Below are positions 21,807-30,952 of a stretch of 64,000 bases of DNA, piece by piece (position 1 is the first letter of the stretch; the number at the start of each line of letters is the position of its first letter). The notes below the pieces were generated by a model. The model was not told the origin of the DNA, made no database searches, and saw nothing but the letters and a program-made list of their open reading frames with translations. Origin of the DNA: Ovis canadensis (lineage: Eukaryota > Chordata > Mammalia > Artiodactyla > Bovidae); NCBI RefSeq assembly GCF_042477335.2, contig NC_091245.1, forward strand, positions 86,714,501 through 86,778,500. The letters are read 5' to 3'. The position numbers and the translations under genes were made by a program.

Positions 21807-22850
21807 CACAGTAAACCAAGGATAAAAACAGCGACTTGACTAGTGAGTAATTTAAATTGAAATGTTATAATTCAAAGGCAAAATGTTATTTTTTCTTTGC
21901 TTTAAAAATTTCTTCCCATATCTTTTGCAGAGGTTCCTTAATTGTTGGTGTGATTAGAGCTGGGAAAGGTCTATTAGAATACAAAATTCCTCTAGGATAG
22001 GACAAGCTCTTTTGGCCTTTAGAAGAACTGCTCTGACTCCACTTCCTGAGTTCAAGGTCAGGTGTGTCCTCAAGGGCACAGGAGTTCAAGATCTGCTGCA
22101 GAGAAGACTTGGGGGAGAAATTAATCCAGAAAGTCTTGTGGAAGGCTGCCAGAGTGAGCCAGCACACTGGGAAAGTCCTGGAGATGTGAAAGGTCTGCGT
22201 AGCAGAAATTCTTGGAGATTTCTTACACCCAGACATAGTACATACTACAACACACCCACTTCATAAGTGTTTCAGCGACCCAGCACTTGCCGTGCGGCTC
22301 TCTAGCCATTCAAGAGTTGGAAGCATCCACTCCCAGAGAAGTCAAAATCAAGCCACCACACATTGACTGCACTCATCCAAAACAAAACTCAACAAGGACT
22401 TCGGCTGAGGTTGGATAGCAGCAGCTGCCAGGGCCACCTGTAGGAAGTCACACCCTCATCTAAAGTTAGGAGGAAGCCGAGCCACTTGCAGGCTTTCCCA
22501 AGCGAAAGAAAGCATCATGTGTTGACACCTCTGTGTGAGTGTCTGGGAAACCAGAGTTGCTAGCCTGTTACTGGAATGACTGTAGTCATGATTTTTAATG
22601 AGCGAAGACTTCAGATGGAGGGATAGTCAGGGCCAGAGCCCCAAACTGTGGCAGACTGACATACATGCATCTTTGAAGGGAAGGACCATCGATCTTGTTG
22701 GCTGTATTCCTCACTCACACTGTAATTGCTTTTTTTTTTTTTTTTGAGAGAAAAGGCAATGATAACTCTGTTGTACCTAAAAAAAAAAAAAAAAAATTGT
22801 CCTTCGAGTGCCAGTAACCTTATTAAAAGATAGTGCAAGCTGGACTTGTG
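21807..22850 (+). other. FNDC7: Probable FNDC7 3' UTR
   Basis: Sequence after the stop codon, largely free of recognised transposons. A T16 run (22730-22745) and an A18 run (22779-22796) lie near its end. A variant polyadenylation signal ATTAAA at 22822-22827 is followed by a GT-containing stretch. The length and end are inferred, not shown. Confidence 0.45.
22822..22827 (+). terminator. Candidate polyadenylation signal ATTAAA
   Basis: The common variant hexamer about 1.0 kb after the FNDC7 stop, followed within 30 bases by a GACTTGTGTAA stretch. Other sites are possible. Confidence 0.3.
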
Positions 22851-23160
22851 TAACACACATAACTAAAGTGTTTGCTCCCCAGAAGCCTAGCTGTGGAACT
22901 GCCTGTAGTTAGGAACAACCATGGATCTCTGCCCAGAGGGAACTGGAGCATGGAATTAGGCTTGAGGTACGCTGGGAGGGAACAGCAAACTTCCTTTTCT
23001 GTGTCTGCTTTCCCTTTCTGTGTGAGACTGAGATACAAATGTGCCACTGATGAGATACTCAAGAGCATTTGCACTTGAAAAGAAGGCAAGTCAAAGAACT
23101 TAGATTCCAGAAAAATAGAAATCACTGAGTCAGACAGTACACACAGAAGAGGACCGAATT
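22851..23160. other. Intergenic, unassigned
   Basis: No gene or repeat recognised. Confidence 0.35.
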
Positions 23161-23164
23161 TAGT

Positions 23165-23400
23165 TCACTTTTGTTCCTAAGTACTAGTGGATGAACAGGA
23201 GTCGGACTAGGTGCATCGACATCAGCTGGGGAATTCATTATTTAATACAGACTTCCTGGTATCATCCCCTGAAGATTCTAACTCAGCAGGTTTGGGACCA
23301 GACCTGGGAATCTATACTTTTAACAAATTCACAAAGTGTTTCTGCCATGTGGCCAAGTTTGGGAACCTTAAAAGACAGACTTGTGTTGGCCCCATTCTCC
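23165..23400 (+). mobile_element. MER5-like hAT fragment
   Basis: ATTCTAACTCAGCAGGTTTG and GGGAATCTATACTTTTAAC followed by AAGTTTGGGAACC match the MER5A pattern. Confidence 0.6.
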
Positions 23401-23444
23401 CTTGAAGCAAAATTTCAGCGATGGGAAGCTGAAACATGTTAAAA

Positions 23445-23840
23445 GATAAACTGAGCAATGTTAAAAATTTTAAGAGTTTATTTGAGCAAAAATTGATTTG
23501 AATTCAGCAGCACCAAAACCGAGATGATTAGGAATACTCTACTGACAGGAGCTGGGAGCATGGGTTGGTGGGAGGGGGTAGACTTTTACTGAAAAGAGGT
23601 GAAAGCAAAGCAAGGATATTATTTGACTGGCTATAAAACCAATAGGTATGTAGCTATAGTGGTTGTCTTATTTGGGAAATCCTAGTTGGCTCTTTGTGAT
23701 CAGCTGTCCTTAGATTTTGATTTCTTAACATTGAGACACTTAAAGACTTAGGTTTTGGTTTGTTCACAAAGGTGGCTAAGGTATTACAGCCACCTCAATC
23801 TAATGGCCTCCTTGTTCAATTAATTTAACAGAAGCTAGAG
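23445..23840. repeat. Possible old LTR
   Basis: Starts near TTTAAGAGTTTATTTGAGCA and contains a CAGCACCAAAACCGAGATGA block, both reminiscent of mammalian ERV1-type LTRs. It is a relic with no coding content. Family not assigned. Confidence 0.4.
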
Positions 23841-24235
23841 GGCTGTGGCATGTGACAAAAGATTGGTGACGAGATCTGGAGGGTTCAGAGTGGGTCCGTG
23901 CCCTGTGAGGGGACCATGAATGAACTGGGGCAGTGTTCCAGGTTGTGGTTCAGAGCCCATGGCAGACTGTGTGCTGAGCCCAGTCTCTGGCAGTGTGGGC
24001 CCTCTGATAAGAGTTGTATCCATGGCTGGCTGGAACAGGCAAAGAGCCGAGGGCAAAAGCCAGATGGAAGGCCAGGATCCCTGGTACAGGACACTAGGGG
24101 GCTGCTAGGACCAGTGCACTTATACCCTATAAATACCAGAATACAGAAAAAATGAAATGGCTGTCTACTTAGCTAGGTATCTAAGTCTGGGCTGCTTTGG
24201 TCAGAATTCCACAGAAAACAATGTGGTCCACATTG
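23841..24235. other. Intergenic, unassigned
   Basis: Overlapping ORFs on both strands lack any domain; treated as chance. Confidence 0.35.
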
Positions 24236-24239
24236 GGTG

Positions 24240-24450
24240 AACGTAAAACCAAAACATGGATGTCACACATACTACATGCTTTTAAGTGCTTTTCCTATAC
24301 TCATTCTCATAACAACTTTCTGAGCTAAATGATAATATTCCTTTATATATGTAACAAAAATGAGACCCAAAAGGTCAAAGAATTCATCCGTGTTCTCACA
24401 GCTAACCAGTTGAAACAAGATTATCAGGGGGCCAAGTAAGTATGTAGCAT
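24240..24450 (+). mobile_element. MIR SINE
   Basis: CTCATTCTCATAACAACTTT and a GAGACCCAAAAGGTCAAAGA block typical of MIR. Confidence 0.6.
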
Positions 24451-24830
24451 TCATCAGACCTGCTAATCTATGATATTTTTATGGAAAATATTTATCTGGG
24501 TTATCATGATTAATTGATAAATTATTAGAGAAGAAGACCTGGATATAGGATAGTGAGTGAGTGATCTGCCTTAAGAGCTTTTACATTCAGTCTCAATTAT
24601 TTCAACTGTGTATCTGCTCTATAAATTATGCAGTGCAGATTTTTCATCTTTGATTAGCACTGGTGGACTCTGTCTTCCACTCTGCTATATCCTGTTCTGG
24701 GAATTCAAATTTTTTGTTCAATCTGTTTAGGTAAACCAACTAGAGGAGACTAGAGAGATAGCTCAAAGAGGTTATGTGAAACTAGGGGGGCAAGTGAGGT
24801 TAGGCAATATAGTATGATGGAAAAGCCAGT
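24451..24830. other. Intergenic, unassigned
   Basis: Nothing recognised. Confidence 0.35.
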
Positions 24831-25025
24831 GGTTTGGGGGCCATCTTGAGGTCTTATGTAATTTAATGTCTCCCTCTGAATCTCGATTTTCATATCTGTA
24901 AAATTGCTATAAAGATTATCATCTTGTTGGGTTGTTGTGGGGTTTGAGATACTATACTCACTTTCAACATATAAAGGCAATGACACTGAAGTGTTTCAAG
25001 TCATGCTACTAATAAGAGGCCAATC
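24831..25025 (+). mobile_element. MIR SINE
   Basis: TCTCGATTTTCATATCTGTA and TGTTGGGTTGTTGTGGGG blocks typical of MIR. Confidence 0.6.
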
Positions 25026-25600
25026 CAGGGTTTGTGGACACATGTCTACATGCTCCTAATGCCCACATTTGCTCCACTATACCGCATTGCCACCTTGGAA
25101 TCTGGCCTTCAGGAGCAAGAATCATAGCTATACCCCATGTGACCCAAGTCAGACTTCCAACCCAGAAGGTCCTTTCTGTGTTACCCTTGGCATTCTTCTC
25201 AAGACACTTTCACCCACCTCATTCCTCTGTCTTGGTTTGACCCTTGAGGACAAGGAACTTCATTTTAGAAGTGTGAGTCTGCAACATGTCTTTTTTCTTA
25301 TGGCTGGAGGCTCAACCCTGCTATACAGAGCAGAATCTGGTTTAAAATTGAAAAGGTAGAGAAATATAATGTATGCATTTGTTTAAAATTTTGAGCAGCT
25401 AAGTCTATTAAAAGTAAATTTGAAAGAGGCCAGAGCCCCAGCGCCCAATTAAGTCTAGAATGGAAAGCCGTTCATGCCATGGGTTTTTACTTGAACCCAT
25501 TTTATGGTTGTTTTTATTCTTCATTTTGCTTCTCCTAAAGAGCAAAAATTGCAAGTCATCTCACAGCCTGCCCTATCTGTGTAACTCAAACCTTATTCTC
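25026..25600. other. Intergenic, unassigned
   Basis: A pyrimidine-rich part near 25130-25250 may be an old L2 piece; otherwise nothing recognised. Confidence 0.3.
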
Positions 25601-25609
25601 CTTCCCACT

Positions 25610-25780
25610 GCACCTTCCCACTTTCTGTGCATTCTTGGCAAGTTATTTAGTTTCACTAAGCCTCAGGTTCCTTGACTGTGAGGACTGCTTTGAGGATCAG
25701 TGAGATAATTCATTTAGCATGCTGCCTAGCATATACTACATCCACAGTAAATGTTAGCCAGTATTATTACTAGTAGTAAC
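25610..25780 (+). mobile_element. MIR SINE
   Basis: TTCTTGGCAAGTTATTTAGT, CCTCAGGTTCCTTGACTGTG and CACAGTAAATGTTAGCC blocks are MIR features. Confidence 0.75.
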
Positions 25781-26560
25781 TAACCATTTCCGCTTCCTTG
25801 TGTGACCAACTCGAAATAAGACCATTTGTTCTTTGCAAATCAGTGTGAGAAAGTCTGCTTTTTGCTAGTGTATATGATGTTTATGTTACAGTTGAGGGTC
25901 TCAGAAACTAAACTGCTTTAATTCATGATTGATAACTTGTTTGTTGTTGGTCTCAGGGCTTCTGGGATTTTAGTTCCGCGGATGAGTGATTGAACCCACC
26001 CACTCATCAGTGAAAGTGCTGGAATCCTAAGCCCTGAACCTCCAGGAAGTTCCCCTATGATTGACTACCTTGATTTCAAGTCTCAAAATAACCATCTCAA
26101 GAAAGAGATCTCTGCCTCAGCTTTCTCTAAGTCTGAGCTCAGATCATCTCCTGTGTGAATCAGCAATAATTCCCGTTTTAAATCGAAAGCACTGATAGTC
26201 CCTTCCACATGAATTAATGTTAGTTGACTAAGTATTGTTTTATTGGTTCATTTATGTATGTTGTCATCATTATGGCATTCACAATTTCAACCAATATTTG
26301 ACTGCCTTCAAGCATGCCAGGAACTGAGCTATCTAATTAGATTTTTCTTCAGAAGTGGGTCTCTCCTTTCTTTGCCTTGCTTGAAAGTCCTGCAGAGTTC
26401 TGAGCACAGTGGGCTGCACCTATTACGTCCTTGAAAAGTGAATAAACTTTTTGGAGGCTAAATTTTCTCTTCGGTAGCTGACTGAGTGAAGTCTATTATA
26501 AATCGCTTCTCAAAGTGAAGAATTCTTTTGTAAACCGAAGAACCCCTCTCTTTTTCATGA
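25781..26560. other. Intergenic, unassigned
   Basis: No gene or confident repeat seen in the 800 bases leading to the CpG-rich promoter. Confidence 0.35.
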
Positions 26561-26755
26561 ATCGTATGCGTGAATTCGCGTTTCTGAGGTGGTGTTAGCT
26601 CACAATCCGTTGGTACGGTTTCACTTTCTGACATCCCAGGACATCGAAATTCGTCTGAGAGCCTCCCGCTAGGGGGCGCGCAATTGCCTACGGAGAATTC
26701 ACCCACACTGCGCAGCCTCAGTCCGGGGTTGGGCGGGAATCCCATGAGAAGCTCG

Positions 26756-26763
26756 TGACGTCG
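26756..26763 (+). promoter_or_regulatory. CRE-like site
   Basis: TGACGTCG differs from the palindromic CREB/ATF site TGACGTCA at one base and lies 135 bases before the start codon. Confidence 0.45.
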
Positions 26764-26894
26764 CCTGTGGGCGTGACCCGTGGGTGTGGGCGGGGCTGTC
26801 CCCGCAGCGAAGGGCGGGGTCCTCCGGAACTCCCTCTCACAGCTGAAGTAGGTTGCGAGTGGGAGGAGGTGGCTGCTCCTCCACAGCGTTTGGG

Positions 26895-26903
26895 AAGATG
26901 GCG
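26895..26903 (+). promoter_or_regulatory. YY1-type motif over the start codon
   Basis: AAGATGGCG, matching the YY1 consensus, contains the STXBP3 ATG. The same bases give a good Kozak context (A at -3, G at +4). Confidence 0.55.
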
Positions 26904-26946
26904 CCGCCGGTGACGGAAAGGGGGCTGAAGAGCGTCGTGTGGCAGA
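26898..26946 (+). CDS. STXBP3: STXBP3 exon 1 (coding part)
   Basis: Codons 1-16 plus one base, MAPPVTERGLKSVVWQ; donor GTGAGT at 26947. The start is the first ATG in a strong Kozak context and matches the known N terminus of Munc18c. This N-terminal segment belongs to domain 1. Confidence 0.97.
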
Positions 26947-27980
26947 GTGAGTGCGGTGGGGCAGAGGCTGAGAAAGGGAAGGCCAGCATGCCGTGGCTCC
27001 AGGCCCTGCTTTCACTTGTTGCTTTGGCTCCCAGGTCCCTGTTGGAATTTCTTCCTGCTTTGCTTCCCAGCCCTCGTTCTGGCGGCGCCAGAGATGGGCG
27101 GGGGGCGGGAGGACGAGGCCTGAATGCCGGCGTCCGGCACCCTCTGGGCTCTGCTCTGTTGGGCCCTGGCAGCGAAGTCCCGTCCTGGATGAGCGGCCCC
27201 CCGGCCCAGCTTTTCCGCCCGGGGCCCCTGCGCGGATCTCGGCCGCGCCCCCGCCTGGGCCCCACCAGTAGGCGATGTCTCTCCACCCGAGACAATCTGA
27301 GCACTGTGTTCCTTTATCCCGTCCCCCCGCGTCTCCCCACACTTGAGTTTCCGAAGACTGCGTATTTTGCTCATTCGTCTTAGTATCCGGGAGAGTTCTA
27401 CACCTGTACTTTACGATGCCTGTCCTTTTAAAAAAACAGACCCTTCTTTCTTTCTAGAAGAACCCACTTTCTCAAGAGTTCTTGAGAAGGGACCGCGGGA
27501 ATGAGTGTATCTCGGGGTAAAGTTGCACCTTCACCTCTTTCTTTACACTCTTGGAGCCACTCCTTTTTTCATCTAGGGCTTCACCACTTACTGGTGACAG
27601 ATACTCTGCCATTCTGCCTTGTCGTCCACAACTTTCGTAAATATCACTCCGAACCTGTGTCTGCGACCTTGGCGAGAGAAGGAAACCGCCAGACAGGAAG
27701 AACCATCGTTGTTTGGCCTTGCTGGGTTCAAAGTAATTATGGCCCAGTAGTGGAAAGGGGTATAACATCTCATTAGTATTTCTGGTTCTGGCTTGTTGAG
27801 CAAGGAACAGAAATAATGACTGAGTTAATAAAATTCTGGGGGTTACAGAGTTTCTTGTGTAAAATTAAAACTCCAAATCGGTAGCTGTCATATTCCTTAA
27901 CATATCAGGTACTAGAAACAAGTGTATAAATAGAAAGGGGGGAAAAGTTATAACAGATTTTTTTAAATTGGATAATTATA
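26947..27980. other. STXBP3 intron 1, first part
   Basis: The GC-rich island continues to about 27330; then unique-looking sequence without a recognised repeat. Confidence 0.45.
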
Positions 27981-27984
27981 AGGT

Positions 27985-28088
27985 TTGGAGAAGGAAATGG
28001 CAACCCACTTATGTATTCTTGCCTGGAGAATTCCATAGACAGTCCATGGGGTCGCAGAGATTCAGATACAACTGAGCTAGTTACACAC
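27985..28088 (+). mobile_element. Bov-A SINE fragment
   Basis: GGAGAAGGAAATGGCAACCC start, with an internal deletion before CAGTCCATGGGGTCGCAGAG. Confidence 0.85.
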
Positions 28089-28465
28089 AATTATAAGGTT
28101 ACCATTTTGTTTTTCATAATTTATATAGGTCACTTTTAAGATTTGGTAATGTTTTAAAATCAAATCGTATTTAAATATATATATATGAAAATAGGTAATG
28201 AATTGTGTTGTATAATTTCTAAGATGGTCCTTAACATCAGCATTTATCAGGAAAAAAAAAGGTTAATGTTAGTAACATTAGTGTTGATAGCATGGAAACC
28301 AGGCAAGAGGGAGTGTTTACAGATAACAAAATTTCCATCTTGTGCTGTTAACTTGAGGTAGCACCAGGATATAAACATGAAGTGTAAGATAAAGAAGAGG
28401 GCATGATGAACGGAAGAAAAGTGTTATAAGGATTCAAAAAAATAGTTTTTGGAATTGTAGTATAA
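28089..28465. other. STXBP3 intron 1, unassigned
   Basis: AT-rich; nothing recognised. Confidence 0.35.
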
Positions 28466-28467
28466 AC

Positions 28468-28683
28468 AGGAAAGTGAAAGTGAATTTGCTCAGTCGTGTC
28501 CGACTCTTTGCGACCCCATGGACTGTAGACTACCAGGCTCCTCTGTCCAAGGGATTTTCCGGGCAATAGTACTGGAGTGGATTGCCATTTCCTTCTCCAG
28601 GGGATCTTCCCAACCTAGGGCTTGAACCCGGGTCTCCCGCATTGTAGACAGACGCCTTACCTTCTGAGCCACCAGGGAAGTCC
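28468..28683 (-). mobile_element. Bov-tA SINE, minus strand
   Basis: Reversed tail (GAAAGTGAAAGTGAA), body (CAGTCGTGTCCGACTCTTTG) and tRNA head (CCACCAGGGAAGTCC). TGTAAACAGGA flanks resemble a duplication (TATAAACAGGA on the left). Confidence 0.92.
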
Positions 28684-28865
28684 TGTGTAAACAGGATCAT
28701 AACTAAAAGGATAATATTCATTCATCATTTAGTGAGTAGAGAAAGGGAAATGGGAGCCTCTGAATTCAAGAAGATGGAGTCTGAAAGAAAAGAGGAAGAA
28801 ATCTCTTCAGAGGTAGGAGAATCATATTTGACTGGGAAAAGGTTTTGCTAGGTTTAGGGTGGTAT

Positions 28866-29145
28866 CAGAGAAGGCAGTGGCACCCCACTCCAGTACTCTT
28901 GCCTGGAAAACCCCATGGATGGAGGAGCCTGGTAGGTTGCAGTCCATGGGGTGGCTAAAAGTTGGACATGACTGAGCAGCTTCACTTTCACTTTTCACTT
29001 TCATGCATTGGAGAAGGAAATGGCAACCCACTCCAGTGTTCTTGCCTGGAGAATCCCAGGGACAGGGGAGCCTGGTGGGCTGCCGTCTATGGGGTCGCAC
29101 AGAGTTGGACACGACTGGAGCAACTTAGCAGTAGCAGTAGCAGGG
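28866..29145 (+). mobile_element. Bov-A2 SINE dimer
   Basis: Two consecutive Bov-A monomers joined by a TTCACTTTCACTTTTCACTT linker, ending in an AGC/AGT-rich tail. Confidence 0.92.
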
Positions 29146-29299
29146 TAGTACAGTTTGATGAGGGTAGAAAGATAAGTAACTTTCAATTTACCTGCAAAGT
29201 AGGAAGAAGGGAATTAATATTTTTTCAACATTACTCTGTGCCAGGCACTATTCTTTACAAACATTAGAACTTAATAAGAATTATAATCTCTTTAACAGA

Positions 29300-29795
29300 T
29301 GTTAAAGCTAATATACCTATTATCATAGCAGCATTATTCTAAATAGGCAAAAAGTCAGAACAGCTCAAATGCCCATCAACTGGTGAATGGATTAATAACA
29401 TGTGGTATGTCCATATAATGGAATATTATTGGGCAATAAAAAGAAGGAAGTACTGATACATGCTACAGTATTGATGATCCTTGGAAAAACTATGCCAAAT
29501 GAAAAGAAGCCAGGCATAAAGAACCATATGACTCCAATCATATTAAATGTCCAGAATAGGCAAATATATAGAGATTAGTAGAAAGTAGATTTGTGGTTGC
29601 TTATGTCTAGGGAGGCTGGGGAGATGTGGGAACTATGGCTTAGGAACTGGGTTTCTTTTTGAAGTAATGAGATGTTCTAAAATTGATTACACTAATAAGC
29701 ATACAACTCTGAATATACTGAAAGCCATTTAATTGTATACTTTGGATGAGTTATATGATACGTAAATCATAATAAAGCCATTTTTAAGAAAACCT
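29300..29795 (+). mobile_element. L1 LINE 3' end (old)
   Basis: GCCCATCAACTGGTGAATGG, CATATAATGGAATATTATTG and AATTGTATACTTTGGATGAG blocks mark an old L1 (L1M-type) 3' end in sense orientation. Confidence 0.85.
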
Positions 29796-30540
29796 ATACA
29801 ACTGTTCAATATAGACTTAGTATTCCAACCCAGATCTTTTTGGCTGCAGAGTTTCTGTGTGACCTGTCTGTGACTTTCTATAATGTTTAAACCTCAGTTA
29901 AGAGCCTTATTTTTTGCCCAGTCTGTTTTAGTAGCCTATCTGAACCTCCAAGCCTTGTTCTTTCTCACTCCAGTTCATCTGACCAGACTGGTTTTCCTGT
30001 AATAGTATTGAGCTATGATCATGCTGATCTCCTGCTTAAAAAGACCTGCAGAGAGATACCCTACACTTGTGCCTAAAGATCTTTTCAGACACTTAGTCTG
30101 CATTTGAAGATTTATAACCTGCTCCAGCCTACTTTGTTACCAACTTTTCCTAATATAATATTGATGTTTGGCTAGTCCATCCTGTTGACTCTTCTCAAAA
30201 TCTTCTGCCTCCACATCTTGATGCCAGTTCTTCTGTCTAGAATACTCCTCTTACTCCTATTCTTCAACTATCCAAGTTTTAGCCAGCCTTCAAGTCGCAG
30301 CACAAATGGGGCAGTTACCTCCATAGCAGCTTCTCATTTTAATCCTGTGTCTCATATTTCTGTAGCATATGTGGTTTATCCTTTGCAAATGGTGCCTGAT
30401 GTGACTCTCTTAATAAGCTTCTTGAAGGTAGGTCCACTATTGTGTCTTATAGAGATTTAAATTCCAAATAGTCCCTGGCAGAATGTAATGGGTAATAATG
30501 CTTGTTAAAAGTAAAATGTTGGGTGGGGATGGGGTGGGAA
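29796..30540. other. STXBP3 intron 1, probable old LINE relic
   Basis: The part from about 29890 to 30470 has pyrimidine-rich L2-like blocks such as TGCTGATCTCCTGCTTAAAA. Family uncertain; no gene. Confidence 0.35.
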
Positions 30541-30544
30541 GGGG

Positions 30545-30690
30545 GTACCTTCCTGGTGTCCAGTGGTTAAGAATCAGCCATATAATGCCAGGGATGGCAG
30601 TTCAATCCCGGAACTAAGATCCCGCATGCTGGGGAGCAAGTAAGCCCATGTGCCACAACTGAGACCCAATGAAGCTGAATAAATAAATAT
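30545..30690 (+). mobile_element. CHR-type tRNA SINE
   Basis: ACCTTCCTGGTGTCCAGTGG head, GGAACTAAGATCCCGCATGC body, AATAAATAAA tail. Confidence 0.8.
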
Positions 30691-30759
30691 TTTTTAAAAG
30701 TAAACAGGAAAAAAAGTGAACAGATCAGTTCTGTAATGCCCCCCAATTTATTCAGTAAA

Positions 30760-30952
30760 TATTGAATTCCTGTGGGAATACAGCAATAGAAAGGAGATAA
30801 GTTCCCAGTCTTCCTGAAATCTTCTATTCAAGTGGTGAATAATAGAAAATAAGTGTGTAAACAAAGAATAAACGTGGTTATTTCAGTCCTTAATATCTAT
30901 ATATAGAAAGAGGCTGCTCTGGATAGGTAGGTCAGGAAAGGATTCTCTGTTC
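30760..30952. repeat. Old interspersed repeat, left piece
   Basis: A diverged old repeat (…GGTCAGGAAAGGATTCTCTG) cut at 30952 by the BovB insertion; it resumes at about 33527 as TTCTCTGAGTAGGTAACATT. Family not named. Confidence 0.45.

Larger units (their letters stand above)
1..22850 (+). other. FNDC7: FNDC7 gene, 3' part (fibronectin type III domain-containing 7)
   Basis: Eight coding exons are visible, at 2673-2930, 3552-3806, 5268-5525, 6252-6506, 10301-10555, 13374-13634, 16589-16618 and 21775-21806. Joined, they encode about 535 residues, compared with roughly 730 for the human protein, so the signal peptide and the first domains lie left of the window. All introns are GT-AG and phase 1. 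The protein is a string of FN3 domains with several N-glycosylation sequons (N-x-S/T), which suggests an extracellular or secreted protein; its function is not established. Identification rests on the FN3 series lying immediately before STXBP3 on the same strand, as in other mammals. The alternative, another FN3-repeat gene, is unlikely given the neighbour. No stop or frameshift interrupts the visible exons. The right border is uncertain because the polyadenylation site is inferred. Confidence 0.88.
26560..27330. promoter_or_regulatory. STXBP3 CpG-island promoter
   Basis: CpG-dense, GC-rich block surrounding the STXBP3 start codon, in sharp contrast to the AT-rich flanks. No TATA box is evident. 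Visible motifs include a CTGCGCAG NRF1-like half at 26708, a TGACGTCG CRE-like site at 26756, GGGCGGGGC at 26788 and GGGCGGGG at 26812 (Sp/KLF type), and an AAGATGGCG YY1-type site over the start codon. This is the layout of a broadly expressed gene. The transcription start is not determined. Confidence 0.8.

Noticed and set aside
22012..22266. 84-codon ORF after the FNDC7 stop as an additional exon
   Set aside because: It lies in the presumed 3' UTR, has no FN3 features or splice logic, and the upstream frame already ends at 21806.
26458..27342. A 294-codon minus-strand ORF (and 155- and 176-codon ORFs) over the STXBP3 promoter
   Set aside because: GC-rich CpG islands lack stop codons by composition. 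The ORF has low-complexity proline/arginine/glycine content, no domain, and overlaps the real exon 1 on the other strand.
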